Positions 32,325 to 41,311 are shown, numbered from the stretch's first letter. The stretch is DNA of 64,000 bases from Nonomuraea harbinensis (GCF_019396385.1 NZ_JAHKRN010000014.1:62001-126000); one strand, 5' to 3'. Numbers and translations: made by a program. Notes: generated by a model from the sequence alone, not told the origin.

Positions 32325-32965
32325 TCAGGGTCTTGGTCGTCGACGACCAGCAGATCGTACGAGAGGGTCTCGTGGCGCTGCTCGGGCTGCTCGACGACAT
32401 CGAGGTGGTGGGCGCGGCGGGCGACGGCGAGGCGGCCCTGAGCCTGCTGGCCGAGATCCCGGCCGACGTCGTGCTGATGGATCTGCGGATGCCGGTGCTG
32501 GACGGGGTCGAGGCGACGCGGCGGATCGTCCGGCTGCATCCGGGGGTAGCGGTCCTGGTGCTGACCACGTACGCCGACGACGACTCGATCGTCTCGGCCC
32601 TGCGCGCCGGCGCCCGCGGCTACCTGACCAAGGACGCCGGGCGTGCCGAGATCGCGGCGGCCCTGCGTTCCACCGCCTCCGGGCAGTCCACCTTCGACGC
32701 CGCGGTGTCGCGGCGGCTGGTGACGGCGATGCTGGGCACCGTTCCGGCGGAGCGGTGGAACAACCCGCACGGGCTCACGCCTCGCGAGGTCGAGGTCCTG
32801 CGGCTGATCACGGAAGGGCTGAGCAACGCCGAGATCGCCGCGTCGCTGTTCATCGGCGAGACGACGGTGAAGACGCACATCAACAACGTCTTCACGAAGA
32901 TCGGCGCCCGCAGCCGGACCGACGCGGTGCGCTACGCCCACCGTCACGGCCTGGCCGACGGCTGA
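32321..32965 (+). CDS. LuxR/NarL-family response regulator
   Basis: A 214-residue regulator. The receiver domain has the acidic pocket DDQQIV and the phosphorylated Asp in ADVVLMDLRMPVLDG, with Thr and Lys at TTYADDD and YLTKDAG. The C-terminal LuxR helix-turn-helix is LTPREVEVLRLITEGLSNAE followed by TVKTHINNVFTKIG. It starts at GTG 32321 inside the kinase stop, so the pair is coupled. Its 3' end overlaps the convergent winged-helix gene by 22 bp, an arrangement that could give antisense interference. Confidence 0.93.
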   Translation: MIRVLVVDDQQIVREGLVALLGLLDDIEVVGAAGDGEAALSLLAEIPADVVLMDLRMPVLDGVEATRRIVRLHPGVAVLVLTTYADDDSIVSALRAGARGYLTKDAGRAEIAAALRSTASGQSTFDAAVSRRLVTAMLGTVPAERWNNPHGLTPREVEVLRLITEGLSNAEIAASLFIGETTVKTHINNVFTKIGARSRTDAVRYAHRHGLADG

Positions 32966-33957
32966 GCTGCGCCGGTGGAGCCTTCCAGGAGCGCCGTGCC
33001 CAGGGGAGTGAGCGTGTGCAGGACCGCGGTGCCGTCGCGGCGGGTGTCGATCAGTCCCGCCTCTCGCAACACCGTCGCGTGACGGCTGGCCGCCGTGGGT
33101 GAGATCCGCAGCATGCGGGCGAGCTGCGTGGTCGTGGCGCTGTGGTCGAGCGCGTGCAGCACGGCCGAACGGTTCGCGCCCATCAGCGCGTCGAGGTCGG
33201 CGCGGCGCTCGGCCGCCGGCCGCCACCGGTGCCGTTGCTCGATCGGGTAGATCAGCACGGGTGGCAGCTCGGGGTCGGCCAGCGTCATGGGCGTCCGCTG
33301 GCAGAAGTACGACGGCACCAGCCGCAGGCCGCGCCCGCCGAGCACCAGATCCCGGTCGACGACGTACTCGGTCTCCAGGACGGGCGGCGTCCAGTTCATG
33401 AGCGGCGCGAACCCGGCGAACAGCCCTTCGACCCCTCCTCGGAGCAGGCCGCGGGCCCGGCAGGCGCGGTCGGCGGCGATGGCGGAGCCGGCGAGTTCCC
33501 TGAAGGGGGCGACGGCCGCCTCGTAGTAGTCGCGCAGTGCGACTCCCATCTCCTGGAGTGTGGGCCCGTTTCCCTGGGCGATGGGGCGTACCCACCCGGG
33601 CAGGGGCCGGTGGCGGGCGAGCAGGCGCAGCTCGGCGGCCAGTCGCCGGGTGGGGGTGCGGAGCAGTGCGGCCAGGCCGCTGTCCAGTCCGAGAAGTCCT
33701 TCGTACGGGGTGAGGAAGTCGGGGAAGTAGGGCCCGGCCGGAACCAGCACGTCGAGCAGGCGGGCTCCGCGCCGCATCCGGGAGGATCTGGCCGGGTCGG
33801 CGTGCAGCTCCTCGAACCAGGGCCGGAAGGCCGGCGATCGCACCCGGTCCCGGAAGCGGAACCGCGTGAGGATCATTTCCCACAGGGGGTCGGGTTCGTC
33901 GGCGAGAGTGACGCGCGTCAGGTCTTCAGCAGTGAAATGGATCCGCAGAGTCCCCAT
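32944..33957 (-). CDS. Winged-helix (ArsR-type, DUF5937-like) transcriptional regulator
   Basis: A 337-residue protein. The first 250 residues are an uncharacterised sensor-like domain that begins LRIHFTAEDLTRVTLADEPD, typical of actinobacterial DUF5937 proteins. The C-terminal winged helix (about 265-325) has HSATTTQLARMLRISPTAAS and RHATVLREAGLIDTRRDGTA, the ArsR recognition region. It starts at ATG 33957. A TGACA-N5-TGTCA dyad just upstream may be its own operator. Targets are unknown; the divergent neighbour is a secreted phosphatase-like gene. Confidence 0.82.
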   Translation of the reverse strand: MGTLRIHFTAEDLTRVTLADEPDPLWEMILTRFRFRDRVRSPAFRPWFEELHADPARSSRMRRGARLLDVLVPAGPYFPDFLTPYEGLLGLDSGLAALLRTPTRRLAAELRLLARHRPLPGWVRPIAQGNGPTLQEMGVALRDYYEAAVAPFRELAGSAIAADRACRARGLLRGGVEGLFAGFAPLMNWTPPVLETEYVVDRDLVLGGRGLRLVPSYFCQRTPMTLADPELPPVLIYPIEQRHRWRPAAERRADLDALMGANRSAVLHALDHSATTTQLARMLRISPTAASRHATVLREAGLIDTRRDGTAVLHTLTPLGTALLEGSTGAAQPSARP

Positions 33958-33971
33958 TCCGGCCCCGATGT

Positions 33972-33987
33972 TTGACAGCCCTTGTCA
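33972..33987. promoter_or_regulatory. Putative promoter/operator dyad TGACA-N5-TGTCA
   Basis: TGACAGCCCTTGTCA (33973-33987) is an inverted repeat 16 bp upstream of the winged-helix start, and it contains a plus-strand TTGACA (33972-33977). Its position between two divergent genes suits autoregulation. The 190-bp gap otherwise holds an AT-rich stretch around 34020-34050. Confidence 0.4.
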
Positions 33988-34147
33988 TCCGGCACGACAC
34001 CATGGTGAGAATCTCCAGTCAAGCAGTTTTGAGGCTTTTGTCGTTTTTGCGGTAGAGCGCAAAGGCTCTTTCGACCCTCATCCTCCGGGGTCACGATGGA
34101 GGGCGTCTTGATCCGTTGATCATCGCGACACGATGGAGGAATCGCCT

Positions 34148-35113
34148 GTGAAGATCGCCCGTCGTCTGTTAACCGCCGTGTCCGCGCTCGCCCTCGTCAT
34201 GACCTCGCCCGGCGTCGCCGCCCCCGCTCACGCCGAGCCCGTCCAGGTCAAGCCCCTGTCCGTACGGAGCGTCGCGCCGATGGGCGCCGAGGCCGCGGCG
34301 CTGACGGCGAAGGCCCGCGGCGGCCAGGCCAGGTCGGCGCTGGCGGCCCGCCCAGACCGGCCCGCCAGGACGCAGGCCGCGCGGTCGTTCTACGAGCTCC
34401 AGCTCAACCTGTGCAACAGCGGCAAGGCGGGCTGCTACGCCGGCGGCCAGTCGATCTACGAGGGCGGCGACCTGATCTACTACCTCGCCCCCGACCTGGT
34501 GACGCTGAACGAGATCTGCTCCGTCGACCTGCCCAACTACCTCCAGCCGTCGCTCGCCGAGGCCTGGCCGAACGACTGGACCTACTCCGTCTTCTACCCG
34601 GCGCTCGACAAGCCGACGGGCAACCCGATCACCTGCACGAACGGCGGCACCTACGGCAACGCCGTCCTCGGCCGGGTCCCCGCCGCCCTGTGGCAGGGGG
34701 CCAACGGCTGGGTCGGCGAGTACACGACCCAGGACAGCGGCAACGAGGTGCGCACCTTCGCCTGCGCCTACGCGGTGGGCGACCACCTGTCCTGCGCCAC
34801 CCACCTGAGCGCGAACAGCGAGCCGATCGCGCTGAACCAGTGTCAGGCCCTGATGTTCAGCGCCGTGCCCTACATCAGGTCGCAGGAGGGCATCTCCGGC
34901 AAGACGGTCGTCGGCGGTGACTTCAACCTGGAGTACGACACCTCCGACCCGGAGAACGCGCAGAACTGCGTCCCCAGCGGCAACACCCGCAAGGGCGACG
35001 GGGACGTGCAGCACGTCATCTTCAGCAACGACTTCACCTTCGTCAGCCGGAGCCTGTACGGGCTGACCTACACCGACCACGACGGCATGCTGATCCGCCT
35101 GACCAAGCCGTGA
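34148..35113 (+). CDS. Secreted endonuclease/exonuclease/phosphatase-fold protein
   Basis: A 321-residue exported protein. A signal peptide with cleavage near AHA-EP precedes an Ala/Arg-rich pro-region (about 35-85). The catalytic EEP domain follows: LVTLNEICS with the metal-binding Glu, CATHLSANSE, VGGDFNLEYD with the Asp/Asn pair, and YTDHDGMLIR with the terminal Asp-His pair. The family includes DNase I, sphingomyelinase and inositol phosphatases, so activity on nucleic acid or phospholipid is likely but not resolved. The GTG at 34148 is chosen because GGAGGA lies 7 bp upstream; an ATG at 34133 is less likely. Multiple cysteines suggest disulfides. Confidence 0.82.
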   Translation: MKIARRLLTAVSALALVMTSPGVAAPAHAEPVQVKPLSVRSVAPMGAEAAALTAKARGGQARSALAARPDRPARTQAARSFYELQLNLCNSGKAGCYAGGQSIYEGGDLIYYLAPDLVTLNEICSVDLPNYLQPSLAEAWPNDWTYSVFYPALDKPTGNPITCTNGGTYGNAVLGRVPAALWQGANGWVGEYTTQDSGNEVRTFACAYAVGDHLSCATHLSANSEPIALNQCQALMFSAVPYIRSQEGISGKTVVGGDFNLEYDTSDPENAQNCVPSGNTRKGDGDVQHVIFSNDFTFVSRSLYGLTYTDHDGMLIRLTKP

Positions 35114-35267
35114 CTCCGTCCCGGGTCTGACGGCGGATCCCAGGTGTGTCCTCTGAATGCCCGGCTGCTGTCCTGTCTGTGATCGGAGCGAGAGCGTTAT
35201 TTTTCTCGCGACGGCCGTTGCTCATCGCAGGAAATTCAGCGCAAAATCGCAAGGCGGGAGAGGGAAG

Positions 35268-35723
35268 ATGAGGAAAACGACCTGGGCTGCCGCGATCGCC
35301 CTGACGGCCGGTCTTCTGGCTGGTGGGGCGCCCTCGGCGGCGACGGCGGCCTCGCCGACGGACAACGGGGTTCACAACACCAGCACGATCGCCGTCGGCG
35401 CCGTCCAGACCTGGATAACGAACGCCTGTGTTTATCGGCAGGGTTGTTACGACGCCCTGATTCCGGCCGGGCGGTATTCGGGCTGGCGGTACACGGCCGC
35501 CGTCTACTTCGGGGACAACTACTGCCTGAGAGTCCGCGCCTGGCAAGCGGGAGGTGGTCTGGGGCCCGTGACGATCACCGGCGAGGGGCCCGCGTACTTC
35601 GTGTTCAACAGCGTCCACCCCGGCTTCGACGTGCGGGCGGTGCCGATCAACCACGCCGACTGCCACAGCGCGGCGGCGACCTCCAGCGGCGACGCGGGAG
35701 AAGTCGTCCAGGCCGGGCAGTGA
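35268..35723 (+). CDS. Small secreted protein of unknown function
   Basis: A 151-residue protein with a signal peptide (MRKTTWAAAIALTAGLLAGG, cleavage near ATAA). The mature part of about 120 residues contains four cysteines (NACVYRQGCYD, DNYCLRV, HADCHSA), probably forming two disulfides, and is beta-rich with many Tyr and Trp. The ATG at 35268 follows GGGAGAGGGAAG. It is co-directional with the secreted phosphatase-like gene but 154 bp downstream. No family recognised. Confidence 0.72.
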   Translation: MRKTTWAAAIALTAGLLAGGAPSAATAASPTDNGVHNTSTIAVGAVQTWITNACVYRQGCYDALIPAGRYSGWRYTAAVYFGDNYCLRVRAWQAGGGLGPVTITGEGPAYFVFNSVHPGFDVRAVPINHADCHSAAATSSGDAGEVVQAGQ

Positions 35724-36050
35724 CATAACCGGGTGCGGGACCAGACGTCCGCGTCCGCTGCGAGATCATCACCGGCCGTGGCCGGGTGGCGAGCATGGAC
35801 CGCCGCCCGGCCATGTGCTGGTGATTCCACGCGCCCACGTGGCCGGGACGCGTGCACTTCACGACGGTGGCCCCGCCGGGGCTCGAGTTCGTCTGGCAGT
35901 ACCGCCCCGGAGACCTCGATGGAGAGGGCCGCAAGCGTCGCCGAAACTTTCTGCCTCGTTCTTGACAATTTTCGGCGGGATATCCAGACTGATTGCCCCA
36001 AGTGATCTCTCCTATCGGCGCGGTCATCGCCGGTCTACGAGGAAGAGAAG
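35724..36050. other. Non-coding spacer with a putative promoter
   Basis: This 327-bp stretch contains no convincing gene on either strand. TTGACA at 35962-35967, with CAGACT 17 bp downstream (35985-35990), is a possible promoter for the methyltransferase gene, and ACGAGGAAGAG just before 36051 is its likely ribosome site. The remainder shows no repeats or hairpins that stand out. Confidence 0.5.
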
Positions 36051-36944
36051 ATGCCTGACAGCGACAGAGGGACAGACCCGCCGGCCCCCGCAGGCTCAGA
36101 TGCTCCGATCTCGAGGATTAATCGCCATATTCCTCATCCGGCTCGGATCTATGACTACCTGCTCGGCGGCAAGGACAACTTCGACGCCGATCGCAAAGCC
36201 GCCGAGGCGCTCATTGAGTTGTCGCCGGGCACCCGCGAGGGCGTGCGCGCGCATCGTGCCTTCCTGGGCCGGGCGGTGCGGTATCTGGCGGACGAGGCCG
36301 GCATCACCCAGTTCCTGGACATCGGCACCGGGATCCCCACCCAGGACAACACCCACACGATCGCCCAGCGGGCCGTGCCCGCGGCCCGTGTGGCCTATGT
36401 GGACAATGACCCGATCGTTCTGGTGCACGGTCGGGCTCTGCTGACCGGTGACCCCGCGGGCATGACCGACATGATCGAGGCGGACCTGCGGCAGCCGGAG
36501 AAGATCTTGGACGATCCCACGGTCCGGCGCGTGATCGACTTCACCCGTCCCGTGGCCGTCATCCTGGCCGGGGTCATGCACTTCATCACCGACCAGGAAG
36601 ATCCGTACGGGCTGGTCGAGCAGTTCAAGGCCGCGGTGCCCGGCGGCAGTCACCTGCTGCTGTCGCACATCACGCTCGACTTCGCCGACCAGGTGCGCCG
36701 CGAGGACTTCACCAAACCCTACGACAACAGCTCCGCCCCCATGGTGCCGCGCCGCCACGACGAGACGCTGCGGTTCTTCGCGGGCTGGGACCTGGTGGAT
36801 CCGGGCCTCGTCGAGGTGGTGACGTGGCGGCCGGATCCCGTCGACGACCGGGAACCGATTCCCGGCGGCCATGCCTGGGCCTACGGCGGTGTCGCGATCA
36901 AGCCTGTGATCAGCCTTGCGCACGCTGAAGCGCACGGGCCCTGA
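36051..36944 (+). CDS. SAM-dependent methyltransferase, DUF574 (Methyltransf_19) family
   Basis: A 297-residue protein of the actinobacterial DUF574 family. The N terminus has the family hallmark HPARIYDYLLGGKDNFDADR. The SAM-binding strand-loop is QFLDIGTGIPT, with the acidic end of strand two in VAYVDNDPIVL. The C-terminal part carries the conserved LLSHITLDF and FFAGWDLVDPGLVEV blocks. Members are very numerous in Streptosporangiales and their substrates are unknown. It appears monocistronic. The gene ends immediately before a fragment of a deacetylase gene. Confidence 0.9.
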   Translation: MPDSDRGTDPPAPAGSDAPISRINRHIPHPARIYDYLLGGKDNFDADRKAAEALIELSPGTREGVRAHRAFLGRAVRYLADEAGITQFLDIGTGIPTQDNTHTIAQRAVPAARVAYVDNDPIVLVHGRALLTGDPAGMTDMIEADLRQPEKILDDPTVRRVIDFTRPVAVILAGVMHFITDQEDPYGLVEQFKAAVPGGSHLLLSHITLDFADQVRREDFTKPYDNSSAPMVPRRHDETLRFFAGWDLVDPGLVEVVTWRPDPVDDREPIPGGHAWAYGGVAIKPVISLAHAEAHGP

Positions 36945-37000
36945 CATCAACGGGTGTTTCGGCATGGACGCGTTCGTTGGCTGGATCGGCTCGGGCGGCC
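36945..37000 (+). pseudogene. Remnant of the 5' end of a polysaccharide deacetylase gene
   Basis: This 56-bp segment starting at the methyltransferase stop is a diverged copy of 38046-38110, the start of the deacetylase gene. It would read INGCFGMDAFVGWIGSGGL against [18 protein letters not shown] and continuing. The 9-bp length difference is a multiple of three, so it diverged while coding. Only the first 20 or so codons remain. The two copies flank the deaminase gene as direct repeats. Confidence 0.7.
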
Positions 37001-37115
37001 TGAGAAGCTGTGACCCATTTCGCTCCTGACGGCCGAGCCGCATCACCTCGTAAACGCCTCTCGACGTTGCCTCGATCCTGGCGTACCGTGAGGAAAATTC
37101 TCAATAGGAGGGGCC

Positions 37116-37946
37116 GTGGTATACGAATTCTCGCTTCCGCCGGAGAAATACGGATACGACGGGTATACGCGGGAGGCGTGCCAGAAACGCACAGACGAAA
37201 AAATCGACGCCCACTACAACATCGCCACGTTCTTTTTCGTGCAGAGGCCAGGAGTCACCACGACCACCGCGAACCCCGGTCGCACGATCAGCAGCACGGG
37301 GATCGGCGTATACAGAACCGTGGGAACTTACGTTCAGCACCACGTCAGGGTCAACGAAAGCCACTCCGAATACCAGTTCATCAACCACGTCCTGCCGCCG
37401 GTCGACGACGGGGTGTTCCCCGCCCAGTGGGTCCTGTCCTGGGTCTACACCGAGCGTCCGGCCTGCCCGGACGCGTTCTGGGGAAACAAGTACGTGGCGC
37501 CGGGGTGCAAGACGCTGATCCAGCAGATGGAGAACCTGCAGCGCCAGCGGAGATGGGACGGAGAGACCAAAGAGGGTTACGCGCTGCGCGATGACCTGCG
37601 GGTCGAGATATTCTCCACGTTCACCGAAGGCTTTTCCGAGATCAACAGGGCGGTGGCTTTCAACCCGATCTGGCAGGACGTCCGTGACGATCTGGCCGAG
37701 AGGCTCGAGAAGCTCTATGAGGCCGACTATGACGCCGCCCACGACACCGAGGAGTTCGACCAGGAGTGGTATGACGCCATTCCCCGGCTGGCCCGTGAGC
37801 ACGCGGAGAGAAGCCTGCCGTTGTTAGGTGACTATTTCCTCACCAAGAAGGACGGTGCGACCTTCCGAAAGGCCCTGAAAGAAGAGGCGGACCGGATCGT
37901 GGCCGAGTTCCACGAGAGCGACTCGGACGACACGATGGAAACCTGA
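37116..37946 (+). CDS. Free-standing nucleic-acid/nucleotide deaminase-like protein
   Basis: A 276-residue protein. The central region has a deaminase-superfamily signature: NESHSEYQFINHVLP supplies His83 and Glu85, and WVYTERPACPD with a later APGCKTL supplies Cys117 and Cys131, the expected zinc ligands. The HSE and TER-x-x-C pattern resembles toxin-type deaminases of the XOO_2897/YwqJ kind. The N-terminal 80 residues are beta-rich. The C-terminal 110 residues are acidic and helical (LEKLYEADYDAAHDTEEFD). No secretion signal or toxin-delivery domain is present. The GTG at 37116 follows TAGGAGGGG. The gene lies between direct repeats derived from the deacetylase gene, a sign of insertion. 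Substrate unknown. Confidence 0.65.
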   Translation: MVYEFSLPPEKYGYDGYTREACQKRTDEKIDAHYNIATFFFVQRPGVTTTTANPGRTISSTGIGVYRTVGTYVQHHVRVNESHSEYQFINHVLPPVDDGVFPAQWVLSWVYTERPACPDAFWGNKYVAPGCKTLIQQMENLQRQRRWDGETKEGYALRDDLRVEIFSTFTEGFSEINRAVAFNPIWQDVRDDLAERLEKLYEADYDAAHDTEEFDQEWYDAIPRLAREHAERSLPLLGDYFLTKKDGATFRKALKEEADRIVAEFHESDSDDTMET

Positions 37947-38037
37947 CGTGCCGCGGCACCCGCGCATGCGGCGGGCGTGACCTCGGCATCGTCAGTCCAT
38001 GACCGGTACACGGCGATGCTCCGGGTACGTGCGTGGC

Positions 38038-38940
38038 ATGAAAGCCATCAACGTGTGTTTCGGCATAGACGTGGACGCGGTCGCCGGCTGGATCGGCTCG
38101 TACGGGGGCCAGGAGTCCCCGAACGACATCCAGCGGGGTGTCTTCGCGGCCGAGGTGGGGACGCCGCGGCTGCTGCGGTTGTTCGCCCGGGAAGGCATCA
38201 GGACGAGCTGGTTCGTACCGGGGCATTCGGCGGAGTCGTTCCCGAGGCAGACGCACATGATCGTCGAAGCCGGGCATGACGTCGGCGCGCACGGCTACAT
38301 GCACGAGAACCCGGTCGCGATGTCCGCCCAGCAGGAGGAGGACGTGCTGGCGCGCAGCGTCGAGCTGCTCGACAAGGAGTTCGGCGTCCGGCCGAGCGGG
38401 TACGTCGCGCCGTGGTGGGAGATGTCGGCGCGCACCATCGACCTGCTGCTCAAGTACGGGTTCAGCTACGACCATTCGCAGTCGTACCGGGACTTCCAGC
38501 CCTTCTACGCCCGCCGGGGCGAGGAGTGGACGCGGATCGACTACGACAAGGACGCCTCGACCTGGATGAAGCCGCTGGTCCACGGCGAGGAGGTGGATCT
38601 GGTCGAGTTCGCCGCGAACTGGTATCTGGACGACCTGCCGCCCATGATGTTCATCAAGAACTCGCCGAACAGCCACGGCTTCGTGAACCCGCGCGATCTC
38701 GAACAGCAGTGGCGCGACCAGTTCGACTGGGTCTACCGGGAGCTCGACTACGCGGTCTTCCCCATCACACTCCACCCGGACGTGAGCGGCCGGCCGCAGG
38801 TGCTGCTCATGCTGGAAAGGCTGATCCACCACATGCGCGGTCACAAGGGCGTGAAGTTCATGTCGTTCGCCGAGGCGGAGAAGGACTTCCGGGCCCGCTA
38901 CCCGTTCAAGGAGCGGGCGCGGCCGGCCGACGTCCACTGA
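38038..38940 (+). CDS. Polysaccharide deacetylase (peptidoglycan deacetylase/allantoinase-like)
   Basis: A 300-residue NodB-homology enzyme without a signal peptide. [13 protein letters not shown] holds the first metal-binding Asp region, [13 protein letters not shown] and [14 protein letters not shown] hold the histidine motif, and [10 protein letters not shown] and [10 protein letters not shown] complete the active site. The closest known types are HpPgdA-like peptidoglycan deacetylases and PuuE allantoinases, both cytoplasmic-fold proteins. The ATG at 38038 is preferred over 37999. A broken copy of its 5' end lies at 36945-37000. Confidence 0.85.
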   Translation: MKAINVCFGIDVDAVAGWIGSYGGQESPNDIQRGVFAAEVGTPRLLRLFAREGIRTSWFVPGHSAESFPRQTHMIVEAGHDVGAHGYMHENPVAMSAQQEEDVLARSVELLDKEFGVRPSGYVAPWWEMSARTIDLLLKYGFSYDHSQSYRDFQPFYARRGEEWTRIDYDKDASTWMKPLVHGEEVDLVEFAANWYLDDLPPMMFIKNSPNSHGFVNPRDLEQQWRDQFDWVYRELDYAVFPITLHPDVSGRPQVLLMLERLIHHMRGHKGVKFMSFAEAEKDFRARYPFKERARPADVH

Positions 38941-38961
38941 GCCGGGGCCATACTGGCAGGC

Positions 38962-39021
38962 ATGAGCTGGACCCCTGAGCCGCCGGTGAACGCCCTCCGC
39001 GACGGCATCACCCACGGCTGA
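38962..39021 (+). CDS. Possible 19-residue ORF upstream of the transporter
   Basis: ATG 38962 to TGA 39021 encodes a 19-residue peptide starting MSWTPEPPVNALRD, in the same frame as the transporter gene that begins 6 bp later. GGCAGG lies upstream. The transporter itself has a poor ribosome site, so re-initiation after this ORF could drive it. It may instead be the remnant of a longer gene. Weak evidence. Confidence 0.25.
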   Translation: MSWTPEPPVNALRDGITHG

Positions 39022-39027
39022 GCCGGG

Positions 39028-40365
39028 ATGAGCCCATCGCCCGCGCGTCTGCGCGCCCGCATCGACGACGCCCCGATGTCCCGATCGCAGTGGTCGGCGA
39101 TCGCCGTGTGCGTCCTGCTGAACGTCGTCGACGGGTTCGACGTGCTCGTCATGTCGTTCACCGCCGCGGCCGTCTCCGCCGAGTGGCGGCTGTCGGGGAC
39201 CGAGCTGGGCCTGCTGCTGAGCGCCGGGCTGGTCGGGATGGCGCTGGGATCGCTGTTCCTCGCGCCGGTCGCCGACCGGACGGGGCGGCGGCCGCTGATC
39301 CTCGCCTGCCTGGCGGTGTCGTCGTCCGGGATGCTGCTGTCGGCCCTGGCCGGGAGCGCCGTCCAGCTCGGGCTGCTGCGGCTGGTCACCGGGGTCGGCA
39401 TCGGCGGCGTCATCGCCGGCAGCAACGTCATCGCCGCCGAGTACGCCAACCGGCGCTGGCGCGGCCTGGCCGTCAGCCTGAACACCGCCGGTTACGCCGT
39501 CGGCGGCACGGTGGGCGGCGTCATCGCCGTGGTCCTGCAGAACGCGTCGGGGTGGCGGTCGGTGTTCGCCTTCGGCGGGGTCGCCACCGCGCTGCTCGTC
39601 GCCGCCGTTGTCCGGAGGCTTCCCGAGTCGCTCGACTTCCTGCTCACGCGGCGCTCGCCCGGCGCCCTCGACAGGCTCAACGCGCTGCTGGCCGCGATGC
39701 GGCAGCCGCCGCTGCGGTCGATGCCCGAGCCGGACGCGCCCGCCGGGCGAGCGCCCGGGCTGCGGCAGCTCCTGTCGCCCGCGCGGCGTCGTAACACGCT
39801 GCTCACCTGGGCCGGCTTCTTCACGAGCATGTCCGGCTTCTACTTCGTGGCGAGCTGGACGCCCAAGCTGCTGGTGGAGGCAGGGATGTCGGCCACCGAG
39901 GGCATCACCGGCGGGTCGCTGCTCAACCTCGGCGGCATCTTCGGGACGACGCTGCTCGGCCTGCTCGCGGCCCGGTTCGCGCTCCGGCGCGTGCTGCTCG
40001 GCTACGTGCTGGCCTCGGTCGCGCTGCTGGCCCTGTTCGTGCCCGCCATGTCGGTGTACGGACCGGCGCTCGCGCTCGGCGCGCTCATCGGGCTGTTCGT
40101 CACCGGGGCGGTGGCGGGCCTGTACGCGCTCACGCCCTCGATCTACCCGCCGGAGATGCGGGCCACCGGCGTCGGCTGGGGCATCGGCGTCGGCCGCGTC
40201 GGCGCGATCCTGTCGCCTCTGGTCGCCGGTCGGCTGCTGGACGCCGGGTGGGGGCCGGGCGGGCTCTACCTGCTGGCCGCGGCGGTGCTCGCCGCCGGCG
40301 GGCTGGCCGTGGGCGCCTTCCGCCTGGACGCGGGCTCGCCCGTACCCGTGAAGACGGAGGCGTGA
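39028..40365 (+). CDS. MFS transporter, aromatic acid:H+ symporter (AAHS/PcaK-like)
   Basis: A 445-residue protein with 12 hydrophobic segments. The N terminus contains IDDAPMSRSQW and a DGFDVLVMSF motif in helix 1, and the loop 2-3 motif APVADRTGRRPLILAC, all typical of PcaK-type 4-hydroxybenzoate/aromatic acid importers. The second half carries motif RATGVGWGIGVGRVGAI. It probably takes up an aromatic acid, although no ring-cleavage genes adjoin. The start at 39028 has only a weak ribosome site. Confidence 0.85.
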   Translation: MSPSPARLRARIDDAPMSRSQWSAIAVCVLLNVVDGFDVLVMSFTAAAVSAEWRLSGTELGLLLSAGLVGMALGSLFLAPVADRTGRRPLILACLAVSSSGMLLSALAGSAVQLGLLRLVTGVGIGGVIAGSNVIAAEYANRRWRGLAVSLNTAGYAVGGTVGGVIAVVLQNASGWRSVFAFGGVATALLVAAVVRRLPESLDFLLTRRSPGALDRLNALLAAMRQPPLRSMPEPDAPAGRAPGLRQLLSPARRRNTLLTWAGFFTSMSGFYFVASWTPKLLVEAGMSATEGITGGSLLNLGGIFGTTLLGLLAARFALRRVLLGYVLASVALLALFVPAMSVYGPALALGALIGLFVTGAVAGLYALTPSIYPPEMRATGVGWGIGVGRVGAILSPLVAGRLLDAGWGPGGLYLLAAAVLAAGGLAVGAFRLDAGSPVPVKTEA

Positions 40366-40372
40366 CCGCGGG

Positions 40373-41311
40373 TCAGGGCAGGCGGTCGGTGCGGTGGGCG
40401 GAGAGGCGGGCGGGGTCGGGCCAGCGCACGCCGTGCGCCCAGCCCGCCCGCTCGAACCAGCGGATCAGCCGCGCGCTGGGGTCGAGCTGGCCTTTGAGCA
40501 CGCCGTGGCGGGCGCAGGCGGGCTCCGCGTGGTGCCAGTTGTGCCAGCCTTCGCCGAACGTCAGCAGCGCCACCCACCACACGTTGGACGAGCGGTCGCG
40601 GGTGCGGAACGGCCGGTCGCCGAAGGTGTGGGCGACCGAGTTGACCGACCAGGTGACGTGGTGGACGACCGCGTAACGGACGAGCCCGCCCCAGAAGAAG
40701 GCGGTCCAGGCGCCCGCCCACGACATCGACCACAGCCCTCCGGCGGCGGCGGGCAGCGCGAACGAGAGGGCCACGACGGCCGGGTAGGCGGCGTCGAAGC
40801 GCCGCACGTCCGGGTCGGCCAGCAGGTCGGGCACCCAGTGGCGGGTGCTGGAGCGGCGCCGGGCGGTGTAGAACCAGCCGACGTGCGCGTGCAGCATGCC
40901 GCGCAGCAGGCCCAGGCCGCTTTCGCCGTAGCGCCACGGGGAGTGCGGGTCGCCCTCGCGGTCGGCGTACTTGTGGTGCCTGCGGTGCTCGGCCGCCCAC
41001 AGCGTGACCGGCCCTTCGACGGCCATGCCGCCCGCCAGCATGAGCGCGACCCTGAGCGCCCGGTTGCAGCGGAAGGCGCGGTGGGTGAACAGCCGGTGGT
41101 AGCCGACGGCGATGCCGAAGATGCTCACCGCGTACATCACGGCGGCGATGACCAGGTCGCGCGGGCCGATGCCCCAGCCCCAGGCGGCCGACACCGCGAG
41201 CGCGAGGAGCAGCACGGGCAGCACGACCAGGACGACCAGATAGGCGGTGCGGCGGCCCGTGGTGACCGCCACCGTCTCCGCCGCGCTCCGGCGTGGAATG
41301 GCTGACGTCAA
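40373..41311 (-). CDS. Acyl-CoA/acyl-lipid delta-9-type fatty acid desaturase
   Basis: A 312-residue integral membrane diiron enzyme. The three histidine boxes are HRLFTHRAF, HRRHHKYAD and NWHHAEPACA, with the hydrophobic pairs around them (YLVVLVVLPVLLLALAV and the AAYPAVVALSFALPAAAGG region). This matches the stearoyl-CoA desaturase-like family that puts a cis double bond into saturated chains. The start is TTG 41311, supported by AGGGAGG 5 bp upstream. It is divergent from the P450/heme-dioxygenase/lipase operon, so it may supply unsaturated fatty acid for it. Confidence 0.9.
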   Translation of the reverse strand: MTSAIPRRSAAETVAVTTGRRTAYLVVLVVLPVLLLALAVSAAWGWGIGPRDLVIAAVMYAVSIFGIAVGYHRLFTHRAFRCNRALRVALMLAGGMAVEGPVTLWAAEHRRHHKYADREGDPHSPWRYGESGLGLLRGMLHAHVGWFYTARRRSSTRHWVPDLLADPDVRRFDAAYPAVVALSFALPAAAGGLWSMSWAGAWTAFFWGGLVRYAVVHHVTWSVNSVAHTFGDRPFRTRDRSSNVWWVALLTFGEGWHNWHHAEPACARHGVLKGQLDPSARLIRWFERAGWAHGVRWPDPARLSAHRTDRLP

